Of a DNA stretch of 51,929 bases, positions 36,082-45,233 are shown in pieces (within the stretch, counting starts at the first letter, position 1; each line of letters begins with the position of its first letter). Below the pieces are notes generated by a model. The model had not been told where the DNA came from. It made no database searches and saw nothing but the letters and a program-made list of their open reading frames with translations. A program made the position numbers and the translations under genes. The stretch is from Bacillota bacterium. Lineage in GTDB: Bacteria > Bacillota > Bacilli > Bacillales_A > Planococcaceae. Location: NCBI GenBank assembly GCA_023405135.1, contig JAEXYZ010000044.1:1-51929 (forward strand), in the 5' to 3' direction.

Positions 36082-37209
36082 TCAGTTATATGCACCCTTA
36101 CTTTCCAGTTCGAAGTTGACAGTTATTTTATTTAAGGACTCTGCTGTTAATGGATAGTCCTTTAATTGTTCGGGTTTTATTCTATTATGGAAAAGTACAT
36201 TTTTTAAATTATAGATATCTGCCTCTTTATTAATACCGTTTAGATAGGTTGCTCTAATTTCTTTTTCTATCTGTTTTGATACTAACTCTTGAATTTTTTT
36301 TACAGACAATTGATTTTCCACATTAATTAATGCACCTTTCGCTACAACCGTTATGTTAAAGTGAAAATCATCCCCTTTTTCAATCAATTCAATCTTTGCA
36401 GATGGTTTCATAATTCTTACAGTACCTTTTATATCGTCTCCTTCTACAAGATTAACAGGTGTATTTTGAGTATGAGTTTGGATCCATCTAAGGCCAACAA
36501 TCTCCTTATATGATAGCCACTCCTTATATTTTCCATTGCTTACTGGAAAAGCACCGTTTATTTGTAATACTTTTTTGTCTTCTGGTTCTTGAACAGATTG
36601 TTTCCAGTCTGTTTCATTAATACTTAAAGAAGGTAGCAAGGCAGTTCCGCCAGGTTCTTTATATGCAGAGATAAATTTAAACATTCGCATCGGTTCAATA
36701 TATGAATAAAGTTTATACGTATCAGTAGGTTTATACAAAATTGTATATACTGGAGGCAGTTGAAAAAAACCTGTAGTACTTAGTATGTCTTCGATGGATT
36801 CCTTTGTTCCAAACATCCATGGAGTATAACGAAAATCACCGTGTTTCACTAACGATTGTTCTACGTTCCCGATTCCTTTTTTTAAAGCAGATTCTGTAAA
36901 AATAATTGCTCCAACATGTGACCAGTTTACTTGTTGTTGAGTTGTACGATATAAATTATAGACAGCATCATTTATATTTTCACCTGTAGCCTTACCAATG
37001 AATAAAGGGGCGGGTTGTGTAATTTTTCCGGTTTCCTGCTTAGATACATTGGAAAAATCGAGCATTTGTACATAAATAATATATTTCTCCTCTTTATAGT
37101 CAATTGCTAATGTAGAAATATAATCAACTTCTCCAATTTCTTTTTCATCCCAACATCCTGCTAGAAATAAAAGGATGAAGCATATTATTAAAAATTTTAA
37201 TTGAGTCAA
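36082..37209 (-). CDS. gerC: Ger(x)C germinant-receptor lipoprotein
   Basis: A 375-residue lipoprotein subunit of a GerA-type spore nutrient receptor, sitting on the outer face of the inner spore membrane. The lipobox FLAGC puts the modified Cys at 19 and WDEKEIGEVDYISTLAIDYK is the family opening. The C-terminal Spore_GerAC region includes KIELIEKGDDFHFNITVVAK. It is last of three co-directional genes and overlaps the previous gene by four bases. Germinant is unknown. Confidence 0.92.
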   Translation of the reverse strand: MTQLKFLIICFILLFLAGCWDEKEIGEVDYISTLAIDYKEEKYIIYVQMLDFSNVSKQETGKITQPAPLFIGKATGENINDAVYNLYRTTQQQVNWSHVGAIIFTESALKKGIGNVEQSLVKHGDFRYTPWMFGTKESIEDILSTTGFFQLPPVYTILYKPTDTYKLYSYIEPMRMFKFISAYKEPGGTALLPSLSINETDWKQSVQEPEDKKVLQINGAFPVSNGKYKEWLSYKEIVGLRWIQTHTQNTPVNLVEGDDIKGTVRIMKPSAKIELIEKGDDFHFNITVVAKGALINVENQLSVKKIQELVSKQIEKEIRATYLNGINKEADIYNLKNVLFHNRIKPEQLKDYPLTAESLNKITVNFELESKGAYN

Positions 37210-38666
37210 TTTCCCTTATCCCCCTGTTTATCTTTATCAATAGGATTAAGAATTGATGCACGTTCATCCTGCTTTACTGCAGGAAACCTCAGAATAGATT
37301 TGAAGAAATCTTTTTTCACAAACGGAGATATTGGACTTAAATATGGTAAGCCAAATGATTCCAGTTTTGCAAGATAAGCAAGAATTACATAAAGGCTAAT
37401 AAAAAATCCTAACATTCCTAAAAAGGATGAAAGAAATATAGACGAAAATCTTAAAATGGAAACAGTCCCGTAAAACGCCTGATTCCCAAGAGTAAAAGTT
37501 GCAACAGCAGTAAGTGAAGCGATTACTAACATAGTTGGAGAGGTAACGCCCGCTTGAATTGCAGCGCTACCTACGATAAGCCCACCTACAACCGAAACAG
37601 TTTGACCTACTGCTTTTGGCAGTCGAACACCCGCTTCACGAAACAATTCAAATAAGAAAAGCATTAATAACATTTCAAAGGTTGCATTAAATGGGATCCC
37701 TAATCTAGATGAAGCTACCGTTGCTAGTAATGGGAATGGAATTTGATCTGCATTAAAAGAAGATAAAGCTACCCAGAAGGATGGTAGAAAAAGTGCAATT
37801 ATAAGTCCAAACAATCTAAGGATGATTTCGAATGTTGCATAGTAGTAAGGGGTATGGTCATCCTCGGCAGTTTTGAGTAGTAATCCAAGATTTGCTGGAC
37901 CTATTAATACATTTGGAGAATTATCCATAAAAATAGCAAATCTGCCCACACCTAAACTACTAACAACACTGTCAGGACGAGAAGTTGCCTTTAATACAGG
38001 AAAAAGTGAAAAATTATTGTCACTTAGAAATCCTAATAACTGATTGTCACTATTTAAAAAATCGATTTTAATATTATTCAATCTTTCAGTAACTTCTTTA
38101 ATCATTTGTTTATTTTGAATATCTGTTAGATAAATAAGCATTACTTTTGTTTGGCTTCTTTCTCCAATAACAAAAGAAGTTGTAACAAGGGAATTAGATT
38201 TAATTCGTTTCCGAACTAAGGCAATATTAGAACTTATGTCCTCAACAAAGGAATCTCTTGGACCTCGGACGGATACTTCCGAATTAGATTCTTCAAGGGA
38301 ACGCTTTGGTGGATCAGATGTATTAAAAAAATAAATGGTTTGTGCTATTACAATTGCTGTAAATCCATTAAATACTTTATCTAAAAGTGTTGCATCAACA
38401 TCCTGATCATTTATAGACCACTGCATTTGCATAGAGCAATTTAAGTGTTCCACTCCTTTAAGACTATAATTAGAATATTTTTCTTGTATATCTGGAAAGA
38501 TAGTATTTAGCAAAATGGTATAGTCAGTTAAACCATTACAATATACAACTACCATCTTTTGCGTTTCTTTAGAGTTAGTTAAATATTGTTTCTCGATGAT
38601 TACATCCGACGAATAATTAAAGAGATCAGTTAAATATTTTTCAACTGTTTGTTCATTATTCAACAT
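37206..38666 (-). CDS. gerA: GerA-family spore germination protein (A subunit)
   Basis: A 486-residue receptor subunit. The hydrophilic N-terminal half contains the GerA signature (LTDIQNKQMIKEVTERLNNI, SVSSLGVGRFAIFMDNSPNV) and the C-terminal half has several membrane segments, including GIPFNATFEMLLMLFLFELF and EAGVRLPKAVGQTVSVVGGL, both strongly conserved. The ATG at 38666 lies 11 bases inside the upstream B-type gene. Length is usual. Confidence 0.93.
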   Translation of the reverse strand: MLNNEQTVEKYLTDLFNYSSDVIIEKQYLTNSKETQKMVVVYCNGLTDYTILLNTIFPDIQEKYSNYSLKGVEHLNCSMQMQWSINDQDVDATLLDKVFNGFTAIVIAQTIYFFNTSDPPKRSLEESNSEVSVRGPRDSFVEDISSNIALVRKRIKSNSLVTTSFVIGERSQTKVMLIYLTDIQNKQMIKEVTERLNNIKIDFLNSDNQLLGFLSDNNFSLFPVLKATSRPDSVVSSLGVGRFAIFMDNSPNVLIGPANLGLLLKTAEDDHTPYYYATFEIILRLFGLIIALFLPSFWVALSSFNADQIPFPLLATVASSRLGIPFNATFEMLLMLFLFELFREAGVRLPKAVGQTVSVVGGLIVGSAAIQAGVTSPTMLVIASLTAVATFTLGNQAFYGTVSILRFSSIFLSSFLGMLGFFISLYVILAYLAKLESFGLPYLSPISPFVKKDFFKSILRFPAVKQDERASILNPIDKDKQGDKGN

Positions 38667-39744
38667 ATGTGCTCTTCCTTTTCTTGGACAATTTAATTAA
38701 TAATGCAATAAGTAGAGTAACAAACATCACAAGTATACAGGAGATCAAATAATAATAATGACTTAAAAAGGTTAAATAAGCTTCATTTGATATAGGAACT
38801 AGAATAACCAAAAGGTAAAGGATACAAATAAATGCTTGTATATTAAAACGCTGCTTTTTTTCTTTTATGTCAAAGACTTCTGTAATTAAATATAAAATTA
38901 TTGATAAATGAATAAAATTCCCAGATGTCCATTGATAAATCGATAGAAAATCAAGATGATTAAAATATGAGCCAATTCCTAGTATTCTCCATTGAAAGAA
39001 AGAAGGATATCTTAGTCTTGATGCTTCCTCTACACCAAATATCGCTATTGCACCAAGGAGTGGTCCAACTGTTAATATAGCCAAAAAGGTAATAATCATA
39101 GTAAAATGTTTGAATTTTAGTTTCTGTGTAACTTGGTGTTGAAGTATAATGATTATAAATATTTCAATCATTGAACTAAAGACAATGAATGCTCCATGAA
39201 ATACTTCCTTCCATCCATTTTCCACTAGTATTGGAGTTATGAGTTTGTAATTTTTATCAGGAATAGTACCAAGAGCTACAAATAAACCAAATAGTATAAC
39301 AAATGGAAGTATGACACCAGCACAAATGGCAATGATATTTAGTTTTCCATATGAAATGTAAAGAGAACAAGCTAACAAAAACAGAGTAATAATAATTGTA
39401 GGGGTATTGAACAAAAATGATTCTTTTGTCCACATTACTGTCTCTTTTAAGGTAACCCACCCTGTTATAAGTAGATACGATGCGATTAAAATAGCTATTA
39501 TCCTACTTAACAATCGAGAATAAGTGGTTGATAACCATTCAAATACAGACATCGTTTGAAAGTGACCTGACACATAGATAAATAACAATGAAAGAACAAT
39601 GGTTAAGGCATAACCGATAATAACGCTAATCCATGCATCGCGACCTGAAGCGTCAATTAATATTGGAGTAACGATTACATGATTGCTTAACCCAGTGCTT
39701 AAAAGGATAATAGTGAAAAGCTGTAATATGGATATTTTTTTCAT
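38656..39744 (-). CDS. gerB: GerB-family (AAPE superfamily) germination receptor subunit
   Basis: A 362-residue ten-helix membrane protein related to amino acid permeases, probably the ligand-binding subunit. ILQLFTIILLSTGLSNHVIV at the N-terminus is the usual GerB opening. ATG 39744 follows CGGAGGATAG at good spacing. It is transcribed first, giving B-A-C order instead of the common A-B-C. A forespore (SigG) promoter is expected but I could not identify a convincing one. Confidence 0.9.
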   Translation of the reverse strand: MKKISILQLFTIILLSTGLSNHVIVTPILIDASGRDAWISVIIGYALTIVLSLLFIYVSGHFQTMSVFEWLSTTYSRLLSRIIAILIASYLLITGWVTLKETVMWTKESFLFNTPTIIITLFLLACSLYISYGKLNIIAICAGVILPFVILFGLFVALGTIPDKNYKLITPILVENGWKEVFHGAFIVFSSMIEIFIIIILQHQVTQKLKFKHFTMIITFLAILTVGPLLGAIAIFGVEEASRLRYPSFFQWRILGIGSYFNHLDFLSIYQWTSGNFIHLSIILYLITEVFDIKEKKQRFNIQAFICILYLLVILVPISNEAYLTFLSHYYYLISCILVMFVTLLIALLIKLSKKRKSTYVE

Positions 39745-39903
39745 TTACTATCCTCCGATAAGGTAGAATGAACTATGCTACAACTATTGCCAAATTTTCT
39801 TTCTTATATAAGCTGAATTCTACATAATGTTAGTAATATTGTTTAAGAAGAATTATTTATATGTTGAGTATTTAGAGATGTATTTTTCGAATTACTGAAT
39901 CAA

Positions 39904-39948
39904 AAAAGCTGCTATTATGGAAAAACATTTCCACAATAGCAGCTTTTG
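39904..39948 (-). terminator. Second terminator downstream of yjzD
   Basis: A 17-bp stem with one mismatch (AAAAGCTGCTATT with AATAGCAGCTTTT at its base), followed by TTTTTT on the minus strand; it insulates gerB from upstream transcription. Confidence 0.8.
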
Positions 39949-39989
39949 TATACTTTCAATTTCATAATGATTATTATTAATTTAAAATA

Positions 39990-40018
39990 AAAAGCACTTC
40001 AATAAGCTGAAGTGCTTT
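39990..40018 (-). terminator. Terminator of yjzD
   Basis: Perfect 11-bp stem (AAAGCACTTCA with TGAAGTGCTTT), loop ATAAGC, then TTTATTTT on the minus strand. Confidence 0.88.
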
Positions 40019-40023
40019 AAATA

Positions 40024-40215
40024 TTAATGATGATCTGCTTCTGGCATAGGGTCGTTCGGAATGATTGCACTAATAAGAGAAACTAAAATAGCAAAAATTA
40101 CTGAAATAACAGCGCCAGTTGTAAAGTCAAAGTGAACACCTAAAACCGAGCTAACTACATAGTTTAACATTGTAACTAATAGAAAAGACCATACTAAAGT
40201 CATTACATATTGCAT
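40024..40215 (-). CDS. yjzD: DUF2929 family small membrane protein, YjzD-like
   Basis: A 63-residue protein with two membrane helices (MTLVWSFLLVTMLNYVVSSV and AVISVIFAILVSLISAIIP) and a short PNDPMPEADHH tail, typical of DUF2929. AGAGGTG precedes the ATG. It is divergent from fabH, as often in Bacillaceae. Function unknown. Confidence 0.85.
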   Translation of the reverse strand: MQYVMTLVWSFLLVTMLNYVVSSVLGVHFDFTTGAVISVIFAILVSLISAIIPNDPMPEADHH

Positions 40216-40330
40216 TTATTTCACCTCTACTGAACTTTTTTCAATAGTATACCTATATTCATCTAATTTATCATAACATAGGTCTGTAAAAAAGGACAAT
40301 AAACTTTTAGAACAATTCGTGAATTAAAGG

Positions 40331-40375
40331 TTGAGGAAAGAAAAATTATGAGCTATAATTATGACCAAGTACTAA
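40331..40375 (+). promoter_or_regulatory. Promoter and FapR operator of fabH-fabF
   Basis: TTGAGG (40331-40336), 17-bp spacer, TATAAT (40354-40359). TTATGACCAAGTACTAA (40359-40375) matches the 17-bp FapR site at 13 of 17 positions against TTAGTACCAGATACTAA and covers the transcription start. FapR is released by malonyl-CoA. Confidence 0.75.
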
Positions 40376-40405
40376 ATGTAAGTCATAAAGACTGGGGGAT
40401 TTGAA

Positions 40406-41344
40406 ATGAATGCAGGGATTATTGGATTAGGGAAATACGTTCCAGAAAAAATCGTAACAAATTTTGATTTAGAAAAAATTATAGATACAAATGATGAGTG
40501 GATTCGAACAAGAACAGGAATTCAAGAAAGAAGAATTGCGAGAGAAGATGAAAATACGTCGCATCTAGCGTTAGAAGCAGCAAAACAAGCACTAGCTGAT
40601 GCAAATATTTCAGCTGATCAAATTGGTTTAATATTAGTAGCAACTGTAACACCAGATCAATCATTTCCAAGTGTTGCATGTCAATTACAGGAATATTTAG
40701 GTGCTGTAAATGCTGCAGCGATGGATGTTTCAGCAGCTTGTTCTGGATTTATTTACGGATTAGCAACTGCAAAACAGTTTGTTGAAAGCAAAAGCTATCA
40801 ATATGTATTAGTAGTAGGTGCTGAAAAATTATCGAAAATTACTGATTGGACAGATCGAAATACAGCTGTATTATTCGGTGATGGTGCGTGTGCTGCGGTA
40901 GTTGGTGAAGTTAGTGAAGGACGCGGCATTCTAGCATTTGAATTAGGTGCTGATGGATCAGGTGGGAAACATTTATATTTAAATGAACAAGATGCCATTT
41001 CTATGAATGGTCGCGAAGTGTTTAAATTTGCAGTAAGACAAATGGGTGAGTCCGCTGTATCTGTTTTAGAAAAAGCGGGATTATCTAAGGAAGATGTAGA
41101 CTTTTTAGTTCCACACCAAGCGAATATTCGCATTATGGAAGCTTCTAGAGAGCGTTTAGAACTACCTGAGGAGAAACTATCAAAACGAATTCATAAGTAT
41201 GGAAATACATCATCTGCTTCTATCGGTATTGCATTGAAAGATGAATTAGAAGATGGCAATATTAAAGATGATGATATAGTTGTATTAGTTGGTTTCGGCG
41301 GTGGTTTAACATGGGGAGCAACTGTTATTAAGTGGGGAAAATAA
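40406..41344 (+). CDS. fabH: Beta-ketoacyl-ACP synthase III
   Basis: A 312-residue condensing enzyme that starts fatty acid synthesis from acyl-CoA and malonyl-ACP. The catalytic triad is complete: C112 in SAACSGF, H237 in PHQAN and N267 in GNTSSAS. GFGGGLTWGA ends the protein. The ATG at 40406 has TGGGGG 9 bases upstream. It is first in the fabH-fabF operon; branched-chain primer use is expected in Bacillales but not proved by sequence. Confidence 0.95.
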   Translation: MNAGIIGLGKYVPEKIVTNFDLEKIIDTNDEWIRTRTGIQERRIAREDENTSHLALEAAKQALADANISADQIGLILVATVTPDQSFPSVACQLQEYLGAVNAAAMDVSAACSGFIYGLATAKQFVESKSYQYVLVVGAEKLSKITDWTDRNTAVLFGDGACAAVVGEVSEGRGILAFELGADGSGGKHLYLNEQDAISMNGREVFKFAVRQMGESAVSVLEKAGLSKEDVDFLVPHQANIRIMEASRERLELPEEKLSKRIHKYGNTSSASIGIALKDELEDGNIKDDDIVVLVGFGGGLTWGATVIKWGK

Positions 41345-41409
41345 TAGAAATCGAAAATTATTTATAGTAATTTATAAATAGTTTATAACCTAAGGGGGAT
41401 AAAAATACT

Positions 41410-42645
41410 ATGAACAGAAGAGTCGTAATTACAGGTATTGGAGCCGTTACACCACTAGGTAATACAGTAGAAGAAACTTGGGAAGCGTTAATCGCTGGGA
41501 AATCAGGTGTAGGCCCATTAACAAGATTAGATAGTGAAAAATTCCCTGCTAAAGTAGCAGCGGAAGTTAAAGATTTTGATATTGAACAGTATGTTGAAAA
41601 AAAAGAAGCAAGAAAAATGGACCGTTTTACTCATTATGCACTAGCTTCTTCTATTATGGCGGTAAAAGATGCTAATTTAACTATTACAGATGAAATCGCT
41701 AATAAAGTAGGGGTTTGGATTGGATCTGGTATCGGTGGGATGGAAACATTTGAAAATCAATTTGAAACGTTCCAGCAACGTGGTGTTCGTCGAGTAAGCC
41801 CATTCTTCGTACCAATGATGATTCCAAACATGGCTTCAGGTCAAGTTTCCATTCATTTAGGTGCAAAAGGTATTAATTCTTGTTCAGTGACTGCTTGTGC
41901 ATCAGGAACAAACTCAATTGGAGATGCGTTTAAAGTAATTCAACGTGGTGATGCGGATGTTATGATTACTGGCGGAGCAGAAGCACCAATTGTTAACATG
42001 GCTGTTGCAGGATTTTGCTCTAGTACAGCGTTATCTTTAAATCCTGATGCCCAAACTGCTTCACGACCATTTGATGCAAATCGAGATGGTTTCGTTATTG
42101 GAGAAGGTGCAGGGATTCTTGTACTTGAAGAGTATGAATTTGCAAAAGCGCGCGGTGCGAAAATTTATGCTGAAATCATTGGCTACGGTTCAACAGGTGA
42201 TGCACATCATATTACAGCGCCTGCACCAAATGGAGAAGGAGCTGCCCGCGCAATTAAACAAGCAATAGTTGATGGAGGAATAGATCCGACTCAAGTTGGT
42301 TATATAAATGCTCATGGAACGAGTACGCCATATAACGATTTATTTGAGACAATGGCTGTTAAATCAGTGTTTGGTGAGCATGCATATAAATTAGCAATGA
42401 GCTCTACAAAGTCTATGACTGGTCACTTGTTAGGAGCTGCTGGTGGTGTGGAAGCAATATTTACAGCATTAGCTTTAAAAGAGGGCATTTTACCTCCAAC
42501 AACAAATTTAACAACTCCAGATCCTGAATGTGACTTAGATTATGTTCCTAACGAAGCACGTAAGCAATACGTTGAATATGCAATGAGCAATTCACTAGGT
42601 TTCGGTGGTCACAACGCAAGTATTTTATTAAGAAAAATAGATTAA
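41410..42645 (+). CDS. fabF: Beta-ketoacyl-ACP synthase II
   Basis: A 411-residue elongation condensing enzyme. The catalytic residues are C163 in TACASGTNS, H302 in NAHGTST and H339 in SMTGHLLGA. The C-terminal SNSLGFGGHNASILL is the usual family ending. It follows fabH by 65 nt with AAGGGGG before the start, and a terminator follows. Nothing unusual. Confidence 0.96.
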   Translation: MNRRVVITGIGAVTPLGNTVEETWEALIAGKSGVGPLTRLDSEKFPAKVAAEVKDFDIEQYVEKKEARKMDRFTHYALASSIMAVKDANLTITDEIANKVGVWIGSGIGGMETFENQFETFQQRGVRRVSPFFVPMMIPNMASGQVSIHLGAKGINSCSVTACASGTNSIGDAFKVIQRGDADVMITGGAEAPIVNMAVAGFCSSTALSLNPDAQTASRPFDANRDGFVIGEGAGILVLEEYEFAKARGAKIYAEIIGYGSTGDAHHITAPAPNGEGAARAIKQAIVDGGIDPTQVGYINAHGTSTPYNDLFETMAVKSVFGEHAYKLAMSSTKSMTGHLLGAAGGVEAIFTALALKEGILPPTTNLTTPDPECDLDYVPNEARKQYVEYAMSNSLGFGGHNASILLRKID

Positions 42646-42672
42646 TTTCTAAAATAGAATTTTGTCGATAAT

Positions 42673-42708
42673 AAAAATGCCTTTAGCGAAAAGCTAAAGG
42701 CATTTTTA
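42673..42708 (+). terminator. Terminator of fabH-fabF
   Basis: Perfect 14-bp stem (AAAATGCCTTTAGC with GCTAAAGGCATTTT), loop GAAAA, then T run. Confidence 0.93.
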
Positions 42709-42748
42709 TATAGCAAATTGAATATTAACTTAGTAAAGGAAGGTGGAC

Positions 42749-42970
42749 ATGTTATTTCGATTTATTCTATTTTTATTTAATTATGGAATTTGTGTTATGT
42801 CATTTGGCAATCTTTTATTATATTTAAATTACCGAACACTTGGGTATTCATGGTCTGCTGTATGGGAATTTATCCTTGGAACATATGAATTATATTTAGG
42901 GATTGGTTCATTAGTTGTTTTATTTATCTTGATTTTCGACCTAATCCCATCGCGCTCTCCATTCTGCTAA
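42749..42970 (+). CDS. Small two-helix membrane protein convergent with trpS
   Basis: A 73-residue hydrophobic protein with two membrane helices (FRFILFLFNYGICVMSFGNL and GIGSLVVLFILIFDLIP). AAAGGAAGG lies 5 nt before the ATG at 42749, which supports translation; GTG 42743 is less likely. Its last ~47 nt overlap the 3' end of trpS on the other strand. The family is not recognised, and no terminator separates it from trpS. It may be a genuine small gene of this lineage. Confidence 0.6.
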   Translation: MLFRFILFLFNYGICVMSFGNLLLYLNYRTLGYSWSAVWEFILGTYELYLGIGSLVVLFILIFDLIPSRSPFC

Positions 42971-43913
42971 TCGTTTTAGAAGCAATTGCGTTTGCTTTTT
43001 CAGCACCTTGATCTAAAATTTTATCTAATTCATCTGAGTTAATTAATTGATTGAAACGTTCTTGAATCGGTGTTAGGTGATCGATTAAACTTGTTGCGAC
43101 TCCCTCTTTAAATGCACCGTATCCTAATCCTTCATACTTTTTAACAAGCGCTTCAATACTTTGTCCCGTAACTGCTGATTCGATTGTTAAAAGGTTAGAA
43201 ACGCCTGGTTTATTTTGTTCATCAAATGCTACATAACCATCTGAATCTGTAACAGCGGATTTAATTTTCTTTTCAATTTGTTTTGGTGTATCTAAGAAAC
43301 GAATAGTTGCTTTTGAATTTGGGTCAGATTTGCTCATTTTTTTCGTTGGTTCTTGCAATGATTTAATACGTGCTCCTGCTTTTGGTAATTGAATTTCAGG
43401 AATAATAAATACTTCACCATAACGTTTATTAAATCGTTCTGCAAGGTCACGTGTTAATTCGATATGTTGCTTTTGATCATCACCAACTGGGACAATGTTT
43501 GTATTATATAAAAGAATATCTCCAGCCATTAATGGAGGATATGTTAAAAGACCTGCTGTTACAGATTCTTTTCCTTCCGATTTGTCTTTGAATTGAGTCA
43601 TCCGTTCTAATTCACCAATTGTTGCAACACATTGTAACATCCATCCAGCTTGGGCATGTGCTGGTACTTCAGATTGAATGAATAATGTTGCTTTATTTGG
43701 ATCAATTCCTGTAGCTAAATAAGTAGCGGCTAGCGTACGAATATTTTGCTGTAATTCTTTTGGATCTTGTGGAACAGTGATCGCATGTTGATCAACGATA
43801 CAATAAATGGCATTCCCTTCTTCTTGAAGTGCAGGAAATTGCATAAATGCTCCAATATAATTTCCTAGTGTAATAACTCCTGTTGGTTGAACTCCTGAAA
43901 AAATAGTTTTCAC
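42924..43913 (-). CDS. trpS: Tryptophanyl-tRNA synthetase
   Basis: A 329-residue class I synthetase that charges tRNA-Trp. The HIGH-like motif is in TGVITLGNYIGAF (11-23) and the KMSKS loop is at 192-196. GTG at 43913 has TAGGAGG 8 nt upstream. The gene is preceded by a T-box leader with a UGG specifier, and a GC-rich repeat lies between leader and start. Length and motifs are normal. Confidence 0.96.
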   Translation of the reverse strand: MKTIFSGVQPTGVITLGNYIGAFMQFPALQEEGNAIYCIVDQHAITVPQDPKELQQNIRTLAATYLATGIDPNKATLFIQSEVPAHAQAGWMLQCVATIGELERMTQFKDKSEGKESVTAGLLTYPPLMAGDILLYNTNIVPVGDDQKQHIELTRDLAERFNKRYGEVFIIPEIQLPKAGARIKSLQEPTKKMSKSDPNSKATIRFLDTPKQIEKKIKSAVTDSDGYVAFDEQNKPGVSNLLTIESAVTGQSIEALVKKYEGLGYGAFKEGVATSLIDHLTPIQERFNQLINSDELDKILDQGAEKANAIASKTISRMESAMGLGRKSR

Positions 43914-43967
43914 GTTTAAATCCTCCTATTATTTGTTTAGCTGAATTCGATAAAAATATTAATGGCT

Positions 43968-44057
43968 AGCGAAAGCCACCCAGCCCCTCGAGGTCGCTTC
44001 ACTACCTTCCTACGTGTGCGAACACTTGTCAGGTCTCTGATGGGGGACGCTTGCGCT
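43968..44057 (+). repeat. GC-rich interspersed repeat, copy 2, in the trpS leader
   Basis: A 90-nt relative of 936-1044. GCCACCCAGCCCCTCGAGGT is identical in both copies. The central hairpin is kept but changed: GTGT-GCGA-ACAC here, GTGTG-CGAG-CACAC in copy 1. The 3' half is shorter by about 17 nt. On the minus strand it lies between the T-box terminator and the trpS ribosome site, so it is in every trpS mRNA that reads through. Confidence 0.82.
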
Positions 44058-44064
44058 TTTGTAA

Positions 44065-44320
44065 TAAAAAAACACCATGCGTCTCCATACGATTAACGTA
44101 TAGGGACGAATGATGTTGAATCCGCGGTACCACCCAGTTTGTCGAAAAAACTCGACCACTTGTTCTTCGTAACGTGAAGTAAACGAGCTTTACTACTTTA
44201 GTTCATAAAGCCAACTCGAAAGTCCATTCCATTTGTTCCGTCTTCTGTTTCCACCAGCCACAGATTCTCTAGACACGGTAATCAAATGTACTACTCTTTG
44301 TCATTGTTTTTCCAATTTGT
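44065..44320 (-). promoter_or_regulatory. Tryptophan T-box riboswitch of trpS
   Basis: The canonical T-box GGGTGGTACCGCGG is at 44122-44135 (minus strand). Stem I shows GCTGGTGGAAACAG and then GAATGGACT, with the specifier UGG (Trp) at 44224-44226. The terminator is a long imperfect hairpin (about 44073-44115) followed by TTTTTTT. Uncharged tRNA-Trp stabilises the antiterminator and allows trpS expression. Confidence 0.93.
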
Positions 44321-44326
44321 TTTAAA

Positions 44327-44355
44327 ATTATATAAAAAAATAAGTATAAAAGCAA
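44327..44355 (-). promoter_or_regulatory. Promoter of the trpS transcript
   Basis: On the minus strand TTGCTT (44355-44350), 17-bp spacer, TATAAT (44332-44327), just upstream of the T-box. The remaining interval to spx (44356-44781) is AT-rich; a TATAAT at 44693 and a TTGACA at 44743 are not matched into one clear spx promoter. Confidence 0.75.
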
Positions 44356-44781
44356 ATGATAATTTCTTTCTAAAGTTGGAATGAAAATGAAAGAGTTTGG
44401 CTAACATTGTATTAGCAAAAATATTTCAACAAATAATTTTTTGTAAAAAAACGTTGAAATTAACAGAAAGTTATGATTTCTTCTCGATTAATGTCGACTA
44501 ATTGAGAATGCCAAGTGAAACGTAAGAATATTAAAGTATATGTTTTAACCTAGTATATATGGGGAATATAAATTGTACACAGAATAACGTAAAATGAAAA
44601 ACTCTGTATTATAGAGAAATTTTGTTCACAATAAATATTTTCTAGGACATCTTTTTTATTGGTAGACTATATCCAAATAGGAAAGAATGATGTATAATAA
44701 AAACATAGTCTTAAATTAAATTAATTCTAAACTAATAAGAACTTGACAATAGATTAAATCACTAAGAAAGGAAGTGTAATA

Positions 44782-45180
44782 ATGATTGTAACATTATTTA
44801 CGTCTCCAAGTTGCACATCATGTAGAAAAGCTAAAGCATGGTTAGAAGAACATGACATTCCATATAAAGAACGTAATATTTTTTCAGAACCTTTAACAAT
44901 AAGTGAAATCAAAGAAATATTACGAATGACTGAAGATGGTACTGACGAAATTATCTCAACCCGTTCAAAAATTTTCCAAAAATTAAATGTAGATGTTGAA
45001 AGTCTTCCTTTACAACAACTATATGAATTAATTCAAGAATATCCTGGATTATTACGTCGTCCAATCATCTTAGATGAAAAACGATTACAAGTAGGATATA
45101 ACGAGGATGAAATTCGCCGATTCTTACCAAGAAAAGTTAGGGCATTCCAATTACTTGAAGCTCAACGATTGGTAAATTAG
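44782..45180 (+). CDS. spx: Spx redox-responsive transcription regulator
   Basis: A 132-residue ArsC-like regulator that binds the RNA polymerase alpha C-terminal domain during disulfide stress. The redox switch CTSC is C11-C14, one residue later than in B. subtilis because of an extra residue at position 2. MTEDGTDEIISTRSK (alpha-binding region) and LLRRPIILDEKRLQVGYNED are nearly identical to the B. subtilis protein. AAAGGAAGTG precedes the ATG. Spx is degraded by ClpXP; its neighbour mecA is an adaptor of the same proteolysis network. Confidence 0.96.
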   Translation: MIVTLFTSPSCTSCRKAKAWLEEHDIPYKERNIFSEPLTISEIKEILRMTEDGTDEIISTRSKIFQKLNVDVESLPLQQLYELIQEYPGLLRRPIILDEKRLQVGYNEDEIRRFLPRKVRAFQLLEAQRLVN

Positions 45181-45194
45181 GAATTAGAGATAAG

Positions 45195-45233
45195 TCGATA
45201 AAATCCATTTTAGTTGGATTTTATCGATTTTTG
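45195..45233 (+). terminator. Terminator after spx
   Basis: Perfect 13-bp stem (TCGATAAAATCCA with its complement), loop TTTTAGT, then TTTTTG. The 45240-45581 gap is AT-rich; an imperfect inverted repeat TTTGAATTGCAA/TTTGCATTCAAA (45489-45521) lies 60 nt before mecA. Confidence 0.92.
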
